Source: Tetraselmis striata (Eukaryota > Chlorophyta > Chlorodendrophyceae > Chlorodendrales > Chlorodendraceae). From it: 64,000 nt of DNA. Where the stretch lies: the NCBI GenBank assembly GCA_006384855.1, contig VCJN01003359.1:1-64000 (forward strand), in the 5' to 3' direction. Shown piece by piece: positions 33,111-47,500 of this stretch; positions within the stretch are counted from its first letter, which is position 1; every line of letters begins with the position of its first letter. The notes under the pieces were generated by a model. The model was not told where the DNA came from, searched no databases, and saw only the letters and a program-made list of their open reading frames with translations. A program made the translations under genes and the position numbers.

Positions 33111-34852
33111 ATGACGTCGCGGCGGCATGGCCGCGTCGTGCCGGTCCCACTACCGCTGGCAGCGCTTTTCCTCATCACCGCATCGGCGAGTGCGCAGGCC
33201 ACCACCGGCGGGAACATCGCAGCCGACGGTGCGCCTCAGGCAACCGTCCCCGTTCCCGAAGAGTCTCCGGCGAGCGTTTCTGGCGCCCAAGTCATTGTTG
33301 CCCTAGCCGCCGCTGTGTCGGCGAAGCAGGCCATGTCGCGAAAGTTCCCGTCGGCTCCAAACAACAGCGGCACCGCCGAGCTTTCGGAGGCCCTGGGCAA
33401 CGTGTCGGTTGGGGGGCGTATCGTCGAGGGCTTCGAAGCCACTCCTGGCCGTTACACCTACATGGCCAACGTGCTCGAGCGCGACGACGAATACACCCCT
33501 TTCTGCGGCGGCACTCTCATCGCGCCCAAGGTGGTGTTGACTGCTGCTCACTGCATAGATGAGTATGACTGGAAGGTGTACATCGGCCGGCACCATGTCT
33601 TCGAGGGCACTGCGGGCGTGCACTTTGAAGAAATCGACGTCGTGAAGGAAGTTCCTCATCCCAAATACAACATTAATGCCTTCGGCTTCGATGTTATGCT
33701 CCTCAAGCTCGCCACCGCGTCTGTGGTCACACCGGTGTTGATTGATGGCGCAGGCAGCGACAAGCTGCCAAAAAGCGCGAACAAGCGGCTGCGCGCCATG
33801 GGTTGGGGCGACACAGAGAACTAGCACTGGGGCACCTTCCCCACCCTACAAGCTGTGATGCTCAAGTACCTCACCAACAGGCGGTGCAAGGATGCAGGAA
33901 TGACCGGCGGCGTGCTCGAGTCCAACATGATGTGTGCGCTGAGACCGGGAAAGGACACGTGCCAGGGTGACAGCGGCGGCCCTCTGATCGCCTTCGGCCG
34001 TCGGGCAGAACTGGATATCCAGGTGGGTTTTGGCTTCATGACTGCGATGGGAGCTGCGACGACTTCGCAAGGAGTGGGGCTATTCGATGCGCTCATGGAC
34101 TCATGTCAGATGGAAGCACTTACACTGTCTTACTTTGCGCTCCCTGATGTCATGCCCAGGTGGGTGTTACCTCATGGGGTTATGGATGCGCTGAGTCCAC
34201 TCCAGGTGTGTATCACCGCGTGTCACAAAGCCACAGTTGGATCAAGGAGAAGGTGGAGAAGTGGGGGCAGAGCCTACGCGAGTTCATCGTTTGCGAGGCG
34301 TCGATGGGGTCGATCGTGAAGAGCAACGGCGGCAAGACTGCGCAGTGCAAGACTGATGACGGCACCGTGGTGGGCAACACGCTGACTTGCGCGACGAAGG
34401 TCATCACGCAGAGCCAAGACAACCCGTCGGTAGAGATTGCCACCTGCAAGACCACCGACAACTCCAACCTCCAGACCTACTCCGATCCCGTCTCCCAGAA
34501 GTGCTGCTCTGATTTCCCCAAGTTCAGCGACCCGAGCAGCAAGGGTAGCGCCGGCGTGTGCGGCGGCACCAGGCTGCCGGGCGGCCAGGGCTGCCAGTCC
34601 GGAACCTATGATGAAGCCAAGGCAATCTGCGAAGACGCGGGAGCCCGGCTGTGCACCCTGCAGGAGCTGGAGGACGGGGAAACCAAGGGCACCGGCTGCG
34701 GCCTCGACGAGGAGCAGGTCTGGACCAGCACCAAGTGCGCTACCGGGCCCGACAGGTGGATGAACGCCAAAGGCAAGAATGCGCACCGGCCGGACTGCGA
34801 CAGGCCGTCCAAGCACGTGCTAGGCGTGCGCTGCTGCGCAGATGTGTGCTGA
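33111..34852 (+). CDS. Secreted trypsin-like serine protease with Cys-rich C-terminal extension; interrupted by one in-frame TAG
   Basis: Exons 33111-34022 and 34160-34852 (GT-AG intron, phase 0) span 534 codons ending in TGA. A signal peptide (hydrophobic residues about 10-28) is followed by a propeptide and activation site (GGR|IVEG, residue 103/104). The S1 protease triad is present: His in VLTAAHC, Asp in FGFDVMLLKL and Ser in CQGDSGGPL, with SWGYGCAESTPGVY after the intron. About 170 further residues form a Cys-rich region (CEDAGARLCTLQELEDG, GTGCGLDEEQVW, VLGVRCCADVC) of a kind I recall from secreted algal and protist proteins. Codon 238 (33822-33824) is TAG between WGDTEN and HWGTFPTLQ, with the frame and homology unbroken on both sides. 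The allele is therefore a fresh pseudogene, a read-through case or a sequence error. The likely role of the intact protein is extracellular or vacuolar proteolysis. Confidence 0.82.
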
Positions 34853-36287
34853 ACACGTACCTCGATCCGGCCGAGCCCGTGGTTCCGGAGCCGCAAAAAC
34901 CTGTCCTGATGGCGTTGATTGATCAACAGGGGAGGGCAGGGGGGCAACCTGTCGTGATCTTTAAGTACACGGTTGTCTCGGCCTTCAGAGGGCTGCGCGC
35001 TAAGCGCTTTCCTTAGTGGACCCAATGCGGGTTCGTGCCGCCGGGCCGTAAGACAGCTGGCCAGTTTAGCGTCAATGGCTAAGGAAAGAGCAAGGGTGTG
35101 AGCAATTTCAAATTCAATTCAGGTTTTTCCAAAGCTAAGTTAAAATCCTAATGGAAGCCCTTATGAAACCCTACGTGCCCCGCCAGCAAAGAGCAGCCCA
35201 AAACCAGAGGAAACAAGTGCACTCCGTCACAGCGCACAGATGTGGCGCAAATCATCCTCTGCCCGGATACATCAAGCCACTCTGCCATCTCCCTTGTGCT
35301 GTCTAGCTGCTGGGGGTCCATCGCGACGGCGACCAGGTGCGGCCGTGATACATCCGTGGAGTATTTGGATGTTTATTTGAAAGGAACGTTGACCTGCCCT
35401 TTTGAAGAATCAACACGCACATTTGCATTTAATGTCTACAATTGCCTTTTGCAGCACGAGTCCGACTTTCTTTGTTGTCGGGACACATGTCATCTCGGCG
35501 GGATTTCGTTACAGCGTTGGATGTGGTAACCATAAAAAAAAATAGGCATATCCCCCCGTTTCCGTGCGATGCGGTTGTCTTCAGGCTTGGCTTTAATCAA
35601 TGCTTGCGTGCCGGGCTACTCGAGGCGCCGCTACTCAACATGGCAGCGCACTCCATTGGGTGACACTGCACAAACCTATGGCAGAATTCATACGATGTCT
35701 CTGAATGTTTACGGTTCCCGGTGGCAACCCGAGCTCCCGGGCCATCCGTCTGCGTGGCGCTGCATGCCACGAAACGGTGCACGCGTGCCAGAAAGATACA
35801 GGCTGCGGGTGCGAGTCTCGACCCGTCGCTTTGGTGGCGCAGATAAAGAGAAAGAGTGGGGTATTATTAATGTCTAGTAAGGGGGTTAATATTACTAATA
35901 GCAGGTGGCACGTTTCTGAAGGTGGCAAGAGTTAGGATGCTTTCAGTGGCAGGGAGTCAGCAGTGCTGTCATTTTATTACCAGATAGTACCAGCTTCCAC
36001 ACAGGCGCCCACGTACCTATGATAAAAAGAACCTTCACTATTACTTAGCCTCTCACGAGGCTTGCATGCGAGCGATCATGGCTGCCTCCGTAGCTTGGCC
36101 TAGATTTGACCCCTGGCAGGTTTGACCTATCCACGGTATCCATACTCTACCGCGCCGCCGCCCCGCATACTACACATTAGCCAATAAATGAACATGGTGC
36201 TGCGTGGTTCTCAATCCATTTGAACAGGTGAGCGGGTTGCGCCTGGACGGGGCAGGACAGATACCCAGACGGGGCGGGACGGCAGCG
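34853..36287. other. Convergent 3' region between protease and TMEM260 genes
   Basis: No supported gene was found. Open frames around 35570-35880 overlap on both strands and look degenerate. ggccgtaagacagctggcc near 35043 matches, inverted, sequence near 3010 (ggccagctgtcttacgg), a hint of further dispersed repeats. Confidence 0.4.
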
Positions 36288-36656
36288 CTAGGCCCCGCGG
36301 GCCTTGATCCGCTCGTCGTGCAGCCGCACCACCTGCTGCACCGCCCCGTAGCCCGGGTCCGCCGGGTCCGCCAGGCGCAGGTACTCCCGGAACGCGGCCG
36401 CCATCCCGGCGTAGAGCTCGTTGCTGGCGGCGCGCGTGCTGAGCAGCTGCTGGCGCGCCACGCCCTGCGGCCGCAGTCCAACCGCCACCGCACAGGGGGG
36501 CTCAGCACCCTCCCGCCCTCCCTCACGCGGAAGGTCACTACGTACAACCCGATTGGCTCCATACTAACCGGGATATCATCACGGCGCGCCTTGCCCCAAC
36601 ACCCCCAAATGCCCCTGAATCAACGTGAGCGCATGGATGACGACACGCAGAAATGG

Positions 36657-36689
<33 letters not shown>

Positions 36690-39600
36690 TCCACACACAC
36701 ACGTCACCACAGCGAGGGCATGCCCACCAAGACGGAAGTACAGCGCGGTCTTTTGGTCGTGGGACTGCGCCGGCACTAAAATTCTTTTCAATTTCCCGTA
36801 CGGTGTTGGCTCTTCCTTATTCACATTTCTGTAACGATTCATTACAAAATAATCATGACCTGTACTGATTGTGTTCCTCATCTTTTGAACAGAACTCAGA
36901 AGATGACGAACACCGTAAAGGAATTGGAAAGAATTTTATTTGTCGGCGCAGTACGCGACCAAAAGGCAGCGCTATAAATACTTCCATCTCGGTGGGAATG
37001 CCCTCGCTGTGGTAACAATATCTGTTGTAGTACTGCGCTGACAATCCGTTTTTATTATATTTCCTTAAGAACTTCATCACCGTCTGAATGTTGTTCAAAA
37101 GATTATGAACAAAATCAGGACAGGTAATAATGGTTCTTTTGCGGTGAATCATTACAAAAGAAGTGAATACCGGAAATTCTCATTATAAAAATGTGCTCTG
37201 TCAGAGCTCTACTAATATCTCCCTCAATGCAACGCGGTGCAGGGAAACCGGCGGCAGTATCTGTGGTAAGTTGGTGTTGATATCCAAGCTCTGGAGGGGC
37301 GCCGGGTCGATTCAACAAGTGCGTTATATGTATTACACCCGTGTCAGCAGCATCCAAATGGCATGGCCGGGGTTTAGGACATGCATGGCAATGCTCACGG
37401 TAGTCTTTCACAGCAGACCTTGATGGTGAGAGTCGACATTGCGGCAATTGCCATCATCAGGCGCAGCTAGGGGGGGGGGGGGGGGGAGGCTCCCGGAGGG
37501 ACCGACAAGGGCGCAGGGCGGGGGCGCACCAGGTTGCGGAACATGTAGGCCTCCGGGTAGGGGCTGTCTGCGGCGACGGACGCCATGATGGCCTCCGCGG
37601 CCCACAGCACCTCCGTGTCGGCGCCATTCCGCTCGCACCACTGCAGCATCACGTGCCCGCGCTTGTGCACGGCCTGGCGGCGCGGCAGGGGCAGCCCCGT
37701 CGTCCTCAGTCCTCGCCATATCCCGGGCGGAATCATGCTGCATGTAACTTCCCAGCAGGCAGCCTGGAGTGGCGCCCGCTGGCGCGTACTGCGGCTGAGT
37801 AACGGACTATAAGAACAGCTGTATTTAAATGTGCTCATGAAATCCGACACCACACTTGGTTTATAAACATTTTGGACACCTAATCACTGCATTGTAATAA
37901 AATGCACCTGCAAATACTTTGAGCTGCTCGTCGCTACACGTACTCTCACCACTCTGCATACCCTGCCATACTGTATGAACCAGATACCCTGGTTCCAGAC
38001 CCTGTCATTCAGGGACAAAAGTCTATACCGTTTCATAACTTTTACACAATGGATCTCTCACATGAACACTTTCCATCTTTCTTTCTGTCAATACACGTTC
38101 ATGGTGGCTCCTAATCTTCTTCCTCGCCAGTCCCTGTATCAATTACGCTGACAGAGGAAGTCCGGCTGCGTGATAGATGAAGCATTCGTTGCGAGTTTAA
38201 CAAGAGGGTTTTTGGGGGCCTGTCCAGGCAGGCTCTCAGAGAGTCCGATCACGGGGCCCTGTGCGTTGGCGGTGCCGTAAGGCCGCAAGGTCGGTGATGT
38301 GGGATTACCTGATAGTAGTCCTTGACAGCGACGCTCTCCCAGCGTTCGTCGGTGTAATTGCGCGCGGGCGGCAGCGTCAGGCGGGGCAGCGCGGCCTCCG
38401 AGTCGGCCAGCCACTTTCGAAAGTCCCAGGGCACGCCGCGCCGGACGACCTTGTCGGCGAAGCCCCATGGCAGGTGCTCGAAAACGGCGTGCGGGGTGGG
38501 GTCCTCCGGATGCCAGCCGCCCGCCATGAATATGTCGCCACCTGTCAGATAGCGCGCGGGCGGGGAAAGGTGCCGGAGGAGGCCGATGTATCAGCGGGTG
38601 TTGACTGGGCCGATGGCGAGCACGGTAATATCCCCATTACCCGACCTGTCCCAAATGATTTATTACCTTGGTAAGGCGCCCCCTCTTCTGCAACCGACAG
38701 CCGTCCTTGCCCCCTCTCGACGGCCGAACCGATTATGCAGATACTCGAGTGCGCGTTGAGGGACGAGGCTGCATCGACAGCACGCGCGCAAATTCCACTT
38801 GCATTCACATCGCGCAAATTTCGTTCGCCTTTTATTCACAGTGTCGACTCATCGCGCGATATCGAAAGCACGGCGCAGCAAGCGACGACGACAACGACGA
38901 CGATTCCGGCATATACGAACACTCGCGCGATGCAGCGATAATAACGGAAGGTAAGGGGAGTTAACACGCCCGACTTAACGGCCCGGAGTAGGTAGCTGCA
39001 GGGGATATCAGGCGACCCCCAACTGGGTGCCTGCTCGGCGATATGCAGCGTATATGATTACCTCTTACGGCAATATGATCGTTCATGCAGCTTTCCAGCA
39101 TACACAGGCGGTGGGCCTGATATAAGCCTGCCGAGTCGAATCGGGAATTTTGCTGTGCGTTCGCGCCTAATCGCACGCAGCACGCGCTCGCGGGCCGGTC
39201 GTCTGAAGGACTACCCGGATACGGCGGTGGTCGTCCTCGTACAGTCGTGGTAGTTGTCCCAGCGCAGCAGCACATGACTACATCACTGTATACTTGACCA
39301 CATACCCAATATGTCGACATATGTGCGAGCGATTTTTTGGTGAGCGAATAACAATATTATTATTGCTATGATTGCATATTATATATTGGTAGTACGACGT
39401 TATTTATAAATCGACGTTATTTATTTATTCTGAATACTATTAGAACGTCATCTTAATAGATAGTAGAACTAGCCCGCGTCAATATTTCTATCCTTATAAT
39501 TAGCATGCTATGCATACATGTACATATGTGCATAGCATACATATGCTGCTATACATACATACCACAATTACACTACACCACAAAAAAGCCCCGATTCATC

Positions 39601-41540
39601 AGCGGTGCACCGTCCACGGCGAGTCGGCGATTCTTTATAATTTGCTTCGTGCCATGTGCCGGAAAACTAATGCGACAAACGTGGCGGCTAGCGACGATCG
39701 CCACACTTATTTGTTTGTGGAGGGGGTGGCATATTTAAGCAGGGGAGCTTCACTCACGAGGCGGTCGAGTGTTGGCGTCCAGAAAGGCAGCCATGCTGAA
39801 GCCGTCCCGCTCGTAGGGGTGGTAGAACTTGTTTGGCCAAACCACGTCGGGAAGATTCCCGGCCTGCATCTGTTCGCGACACAGCGGGACACGACGCAGA
39901 CGAGGAGGCGAAGCCCATCGTTAGGCAGAACGGCACTACGGGGCTCGCGCCACACGCCGAGTCGGCGGAGCTTGTCGAAGGTCGTTGCGACGGTGGTCGG
40001 GGTGGGGGGTCGGGTTGACCCACCGGCTGGAACCAGGGATACGTCATCATCGACATGTCGACCATCTGCACGTCAGTGCGGTATCCCTCGCACACCTGCT
40101 CGGCGACACAGCGGGAGAGCAGTACCCGTGATCGGTCTGTCAGAACGGAGCAAACAAACGACGACATGCCAACGAAAAGACCGAGTGCTGAGCGAGTAGG
40201 CAAGAGCGCTTTCATTTATCCTCTCGCAGCTGGGCAACTCGCCAAAAGTGGACATGCCGGGTTCGACGAGGAGCTGCCTTTTAAACACAAAAAAACACAG
40301 GCTACACAGGCTCGCGCGCGCATGTGTATGCCTCCAAAACAGTCATTGACTAAGGGAAGTCCGGTATATATTGCCGCGAGCAGTAGTCACTCTGTCTGCC
40401 TCCTAGACGTCAACAAATTATGATGCCCGGCATCCCTCCGCAGAACCCCAATTTAGGCAAATGGCAAAGAATGAGAGAAGGGGGTGGTGTGTGTGTGGGG
40501 GGGGGGGGGGGGGGGTCACCTGCAGATAGCGCGCGGTGTTGGTCACCATGTCACCCTTGACAATGACCCGCGCCCCGGGCGGCAACGGCCGCAGCAGCTC
40601 GCGGCCGTACTCGAGCACCGCAGTGTTGTTGCTCTCGTCCATGTCTAGGAAGTTGAGCCCTGGTGGGGAGGGGGCGGCGCGAGAGCGGGACGGCAGAGCA
40701 AGTGGTGAAGCGCGCGCCCCTAGCGCTCTGACAATAAAGGGAGCACGCTCAGGGGTGACGTAGGCACCCTGGGCTTTGGGATGCAGTGGTCGCGAGGGGC
40801 GAGGCGGATGCATGGGCAGACAGTCGACCGGTGACCAAAGAGTCACGCAAACACCGGCGCTGGGAGGGCAGTCCAGCCTGCTGAGCTGATCACTATTATT
40901 CACCGTACAATCGCGATGAGCCTCGACCTCATAACTGTGGACCTGAGCACGCGACTGGGAGAGGGAGGGGGGTAGGGAGGGGGGACCAAGCGGCCGTAGT
41001 GCTCCCAGGTGGATTCCGACCCACTCATTGGAAACCAAACATCAGCGATGGGTTTGAAGAGAATGCTCGCGCGCCGGGTTCTGCTCTACAAAGAGTCAGC
41101 CAAGTGAGCCGGCATTCAGCTAAGGCATATGTCAGAGAGGCTGTGAGCCGTGTGACACGGCGATAAAGCGTCCCACAGTATGACGAGCGCAAGAGAGCCC
41201 CTGGCTCCAGTGGTTTCGGTTCTTTGCGTTCCCATGATGCATCAAGCGCATGGGCCATGTTCCGTGTTCCGTGAATCCAGATGAGTGAGTATGCAGTATT
41301 CATATTTTTTCATGGGCAACGGTATACTCTCTCTCTCTCTCTCTCTCTCTTGATTCAGCGCAGTGATAGGAACACTGTAAATAGGAACCTGCCCCCACGC
41401 ACCACGGCGCAGATGCAGACGAAACTACTGAGGAGTAATAGCGAATGTCACTATAATAGGCTGCGCCCGATTCGAGGCTCAGTTTCTGGGTTCTTACTAT
41501 ACAAATAAGTGCATCGGCGTTACTATGCCGGATGTAAGAG

Positions 41541-41597
<57 letters not shown>

Positions 41598-44500
41598 TCC
41601 GCGCGTGGGTTTGCATGCGCGTGTGTGTACTCGAAACACAGTTATAAAATGCGGCGCCGAGGAGGTTTGAGACTGACTTGAGATAGTGATGCGGGCCGGG
41701 AAGCGGAAGCGGCGCCCGGCGCACCAATATGCGCGCCGAGGAACAGCGCGGTGGCGGCCGCAGAGGGCGACGGCCGCAGGCGGTCCGCCGGGCGCCCCGC
41801 CCACGCAGCGTCTGCCAGGCGGCCCACCCCCGCGGCGCCGACGCCGATGAGCTGCGCCGCCGCCACGTGGCTCTGCATCCAAAAGCGCGCGTGCACGCCC
41901 AGGTAGAGCCCCTGCTCGATGGGCAGGTTGCTCATGGCGTGGAACGCCAGTGTGTAGAACAGCCAGCAGAAGAGCGCCACGCGCGTCCCGGGCAGCGCTG
42001 GCCCTAGCGGAGCGCTGCCCTTGCCTGGCGCCGTGCTCACCTGCGAGCGACATCAGGAAGGGGAGAGGAGGGCTCAGCTGCAGGGGCGCACTCTGTCGCC
42101 CGGCCACCAGAGGGACCAGCCACTGGGCGAGGCGGAGGAGAAGGACTGGAACGGCATGCCGCAGAGAGGAGGGAGGAGGAGGGGGGGACTCGGTGGAGAA
42201 ACTTCATCTCAGCTGTCGAATGGGGCTTCAGTGTGTTCCATCCCGGAAGCCTAAATTAGTTCAGAATCGGAGGCCGGCCAATGCCGTGCCCGTACCGTAC
42301 AATTGAAAACAGTCTGTGGGGCCGACAAAATAACCAATTACTTTCCACCCTTGTGCCAGTGTATTCATGGTGTATTCGTGCTATGCTCTGACTTGTTCCT
42401 CCATTTCAATACTGTTTTCCTCTTCAGCGGTGGTCAAAAACGGTATTTATCGCTTACTGTTTGTGTGTGGATGGGGTAAGGGATTCGCGTTTCGTGTCAG
42501 TGTCACGCTTGAATTCGCGTATGATGGTTCCGGGGGGCGCCCATCATGCAGTGAACCCCCCCTCCCCCCCCCCCCCCCCTTGGCCTCTTATCGTATCGCT
42601 CACCCCAACATGCCACGGTAGACACAAGCCATGGTGCTGTACGCCCCACCAACCCATCGAGGGGGTCCGGCCGCCGCCCAAAGCGAGCCTCAGGGTGACG
42701 GTGGACATCGCGGATGCTCTGCAGTGAGGAATCAGGGCGAGTTCGATGAAGTGATGAACCGTGAGTTCCACAAGCCTCATTTCAAGAGGGCGTCGTTGAG
42801 AGGTGGACATAATTTGGGGAGTGCGGGTCAGGGGGTGGGAGGTTAAACAGAGCGAGTGGAAGGAGGAGTGGAAGGAGGGGGGGGGGGGGGGGGGGGCTCA
42901 CCCGCCCGCCGCGCGCCGCCACTAGCGCCGCCCCCAGCAGCGCCAGCGCGCCGCCCACGTAGCGGCTGTCCTCCAGGAAGTTCTCCCCGTAGCGGCGCAG
43001 GCCGTATAGAAAGCGGTGGTCGCCCCGCTCCGCGCCCGAAAACAGCCGGAAGGTGCCGTACTCCCTGCGGAGGCGCGCATCCGGGCGCACTCATGCGACC
43101 CTGCCCCTTCGCCACGCCGCCGAGCAAAGGCTACATGACATGTTACTAGAGGAAATCGGCATCATTGATAATAGAGAGGCATTTATGCCACCGTATTGCG
43201 CTATATAGAGTTTCTTTTCGAAATTCACAAAGTTGGCGGATGTTCTCCTTGTGGACAAGATACAAATCACGAAATAGTTCAGTCATTAAAAAAGATAGCA
43301 GCCCATTTTCTGCACGTGCGTACTATTCGAAAGGGACAAATCCGGTGCGCCTTCTATTTGCGCAGACGATCCAATCAAAAGACGGTACAAAAAGTAAATA
43401 ACAACGCTTCGAGATCTATCGTATTACACGGGGTATTAACATAGATCTCGGAGCATTATTATATACTTTTGTATACTATCAAAACCAAAAAAGCGAAAAA
43501 AAATTGGGAAATACATTCATTTTTTTGTTGATACGTCGCCATGGGGCTACAGCCAGAATCCCGCCTTCGGACCCGGCAATGCCTCTCAGCCCCCCTGACT
43601 AAGACAGGATCGCCGACTGGGCGCGATTCACCTCTCTTCACCTCGCACGCCGAATTGCATGAAGATATCAGTCAACAGCTTGGATGCCATGGGGTGCACC
43701 GAAACGTATGCCAGATGCCAACGCGATGCGTGATGCGGACATGTTGAGGTGTTTGTGGGGACGCCCGGGTGCCTTTCGCTGGGTTCGACTGACAGAGGAC
43801 TCCAACACGTGTTGCAAACCCTTTGCCGGCCCAGCCACGATTCGGAAGGGACGCGCACCATCACATCGCTCGCTGTGCCGGGATGGACACTCACCCACCC
43901 AACCCAAGTAACCCCCTAGCCGCAGCCTCACTCGCACTGCCTGGCGGCAATAGTGTCAATCCTGCTTTGATTGCTCCCCATCCCCCCCCCCCCCCCCCCC
44001 CCCCCATTTCATCAAAGATTGATGTGTGCGTTGGGCGGGGTGGGTGGGAAGGAGGGCTAGTAGGTCAGCGGCGGGCTTGGGTGGGTGGGGAGGGGGGGAA
44101 CCTGCGGAGGAGGTGCGTGAGGAAGCCGGAGACGGTGGTGAGGTCGCCCCACGAGCCGGGCAGCTTCGCCGCGGACCGCCAGACGATGATGCCGTAGGGG
44201 GCCATGCCCGCGATCACCGCCAGCGTGAGCAACGCAATCTGCTGGCGAGGGGGGAGGCGGGCGGGTTTTCGGGGTTTTAAACCCGAAACACCGCAGGAGC
44301 TGGCTCGATGTCAGCGGGAGACAGACGTTTTAGAGACGAAACCCCCAGACATTTACACTTGTAAGGAATCATCGACCACATGAGTAGGCCACATTGTTTT
44401 GAGAGATAGGCGAGAAAATGCGATCGCTGGCCGTCTCGTGGCGGGCCGAGACCAAGGTTGTCATGTGACCCCCGAAGGGAGGGATACGCGTAGCAATGGA

Positions 44501-47500
44501 GTAAGGATCAATGGGGACCGGCCATTGGGACCCGCCCGCGTTCCGCAGCTTTGCGACAGGACTTTAGGCTTGGTGACAAAGTACATGCCTACGCGCGGCC
44601 TGCAGCCCAGGCGGACCTGCTGGCGCCATGCCGCGATGGAGTTATGGGTGGATGGCGGAGATGGGAAGAGAAGGGGGAGGGGGGGGGGGGGGGGGGGGCG
44701 CCTTAGGGGGGGACAGCAGCCGGGAGCGGCCCTTGGCCAGGACGAACAGCGTGATGGGCGCGACGTAGAAGACGATGGTGTGCTGGTTGGTCAGGGCCAG
44801 CCCGCAGACGAATGCGCCTGCGTGGAAGCAGGGGGGGGGGGGGGGGGGGCGGGGTGAGCGTGCGGAAGCGACCGGCAGAACCAACTGGGCCATCCTGCAG
44901 CGCAAGGCTACCAATAAGATAAGGTGCGGCTAAAGACGCCCTGCTCGCTAGATAGCGGGGGCTTTAGAAGGGGTGGCCAAGGGGGCATCAACCGGTCCCA
45001 AGGCTACGAGTACTTCTCGTTCAATTCAACAAGGGACTCATGCAAAACCGCGCAAGTTGGCGAGTGCAAATCACACGTGATTGCTGAAACCCCGGCGGGA
45101 TGATCACACGGATGATCTGCCGCATTTCCGTTACAGAAATCACAGCCACCGGAAATAGGGGAGATGGGCGTTGACTGCATGTACAGAGGAAGGACAGTAG
45201 AGGGTGAGGATGCGGAAAGGGGAGAGGGGGATAATACCTAGGTAGGCCGTGGCATCCGCCGGCCAGCCCTCGTAGCGGGCGGCCAGGTACAGCAGCGTGG
45301 CGGCAAACAGATTGTTCAGCGCAAACACCTACCCCGGCAGGAAACACCAGCGGCAGCGGCAAGTGAGCAGCATGTTTTGAGGCGCAAAGTGCATTTACCA
45401 TGGACTCAATCAGAACAAATCACAAACAAGGTAACAACTGGCTCGATGCTGCGAAAGAAATCGATATTCTGAGGAGCCCAACACACCACAGTTCAATGCG
45501 AAAGCAAATGGGCGCCATTGCCGGTGGGTGGGTGAGGGGGAGGGGGGGTTGTGTTGGACGGTGTGGGCTAAAACTATGAACAAGTTTAAGCAGACCGGCC
45601 GGCATTACGGCGCCGGATGGCATTGCGGAGATTGGGGGATCGTATGGGATGGCAGTGCGATGAGACTCTCAGGCAGGGCGGTAGGGCGGGGTGGCCTCAG
45701 ATCATGGTGCATACGGCTGGGAATCGCACAAGCCGAGCTGAACTTGTGAGACTCCCGGGCGGCAAGAAGCAGCACGGCAGACAAGTAGTCTTTTTACCTT
45801 TACGGGCACCGACGCACTATAAGAAAGACCCTTATACGAAGACAATGTGCGACTTCTGGGGGGTGTGCCGGCACTGTCTTAGGTTTGTAGCATGTTGGTT
45901 ATATATTTTTTGGTTTTAGATGAGCAAACGGCGCGCTCTTTCTTTTAAACCCTTCTCAGTGAGTGCGCCGGCACCCGTAGGATTGGCGGAGGAAACAGGC
46001 GGGGGACATTGACCTCGGACTGGATGGCGTAGCTCCAGACCAGTCTCCCAAAGGCAAAGAGGCCTGGTCATAGGGATTCAGGGGAGGAGGGGGGGGGGGG
46101 GGGGCATCACGGAGCAGCAGACACAGAGGTCAGCAGCAGTGAAGTCGATTTTCACGCTGCCAAGTGGCCATATCATCACGCCCAGGCGAGGTACCCCGAG
46201 GGGTGGTGCGATGTATGCTGTGATGGTCTACGGTATGGGAACAGGCGCAGGAGTTATGATGGGATAATGAGGAAGCAGTAAGAATGAGAGGGAGGGGCAG
46301 GGGGGATTGGGTGCGATCTTCCGCCTTGTCGTGGTGGACGTTGGTGTTCCCGGCGCGGTGAGCAGAGCAATGCGAATAACAACCTGCTCTGCCTGCAATG
46401 ACTACAATGAAGACGGGAGCATAACGGAGCAACAGGGGAGCAATGACGATTTTTCCTAGGGGAGTTTAGCCGGGACCACATCTAAAAGGTTTCCATTATG
46501 GGCGGAGTGGGCAGCTGCAAGCGTGGTGTGATGTGTGTGTGGTGGGTGGTGAGAGGGCAGGGGGGGGATGGGGAAGGGAGGGCAAGGTTAAAGATAGGTA
46601 GGGGGGTGGGGGGCGCACCGGCGGCAAACATGCCGGCCACCTCACTCCCAGTGGAGGCCTCCACCGCGAGGAAGAGCATGGCGGCGGCGCCCGACCCGCA
46701 GACGGCGGCGGACGCGTTGGCGCGCGCGGCGGGGCTGCCCCTGAAGCGCACACACACGCGGGGGGCATTCTCAGGTTGCAGGGACGGCGCTCGCGAGTCC
46801 CCTCAGTGCCGCATTTCTAAGCCCCCACCAGAGGGCGCCGAAAGGGATTCGGATACGCGGAACTTTAAAAAACGAAAGGGAATTCAGAGTTAATTCAGAG
46901 CAGTTCAGCACTTTCATGCTTTGGGACGAAATGGAAGTGTGTCAGGTCAGCATTATGCGCCCCCTGCAAGATGAGCACAGCATCTGCCACACCCATTGGA
47001 TTAACTCTGAATTCCGTATGAATTCAGGTCACAATCCAATGAATTTCAGGACCTTGTACTGAATTCAGGAGATATGTGTCCTTAGAACCGAATCAGGGGG
47101 ACTTGAGCAGTGCCGTAGAGTGAATTGAACTGAATTCACGTCAACTTCATGAATTCAGTTGGATTTTCCAGGCTGAATTCGGTGCAGCGCGGCGTTCCGC
47201 CTGATTTGTTCACGGCGGCGAAGAATGTCGGCCTGGACGGAACCGACTAGGATTGGACTGGACGCAACTATTGTAATGCTGGCAGCAAATCAGCGAGCAT
47301 GCCGTGCGGGGCCAGGTCAGACGTGCCTGGAGGGAGGGGGGAGCGCTCACCAGGGCAGGTAGCGCACAAAGAGGTGCGAGAGCAGGAGGTAGGTGGGGTA
47401 GCCGGGCGGGTGCGGCACGCTGAACTGGCAGGCCGCAAAGGCAAACTCGGTGGCGTCGCCGCCCGCCACGGAGGGGAACAGCGTCTGCAGGTACACCGCC

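Noticed and set aside
42544-42810. Extra TMEM260 exon
   Set aside because: The frame is open but shows no family similarity, and the flanking exons (43064-42902 and 42040-41725) join in phase without it.
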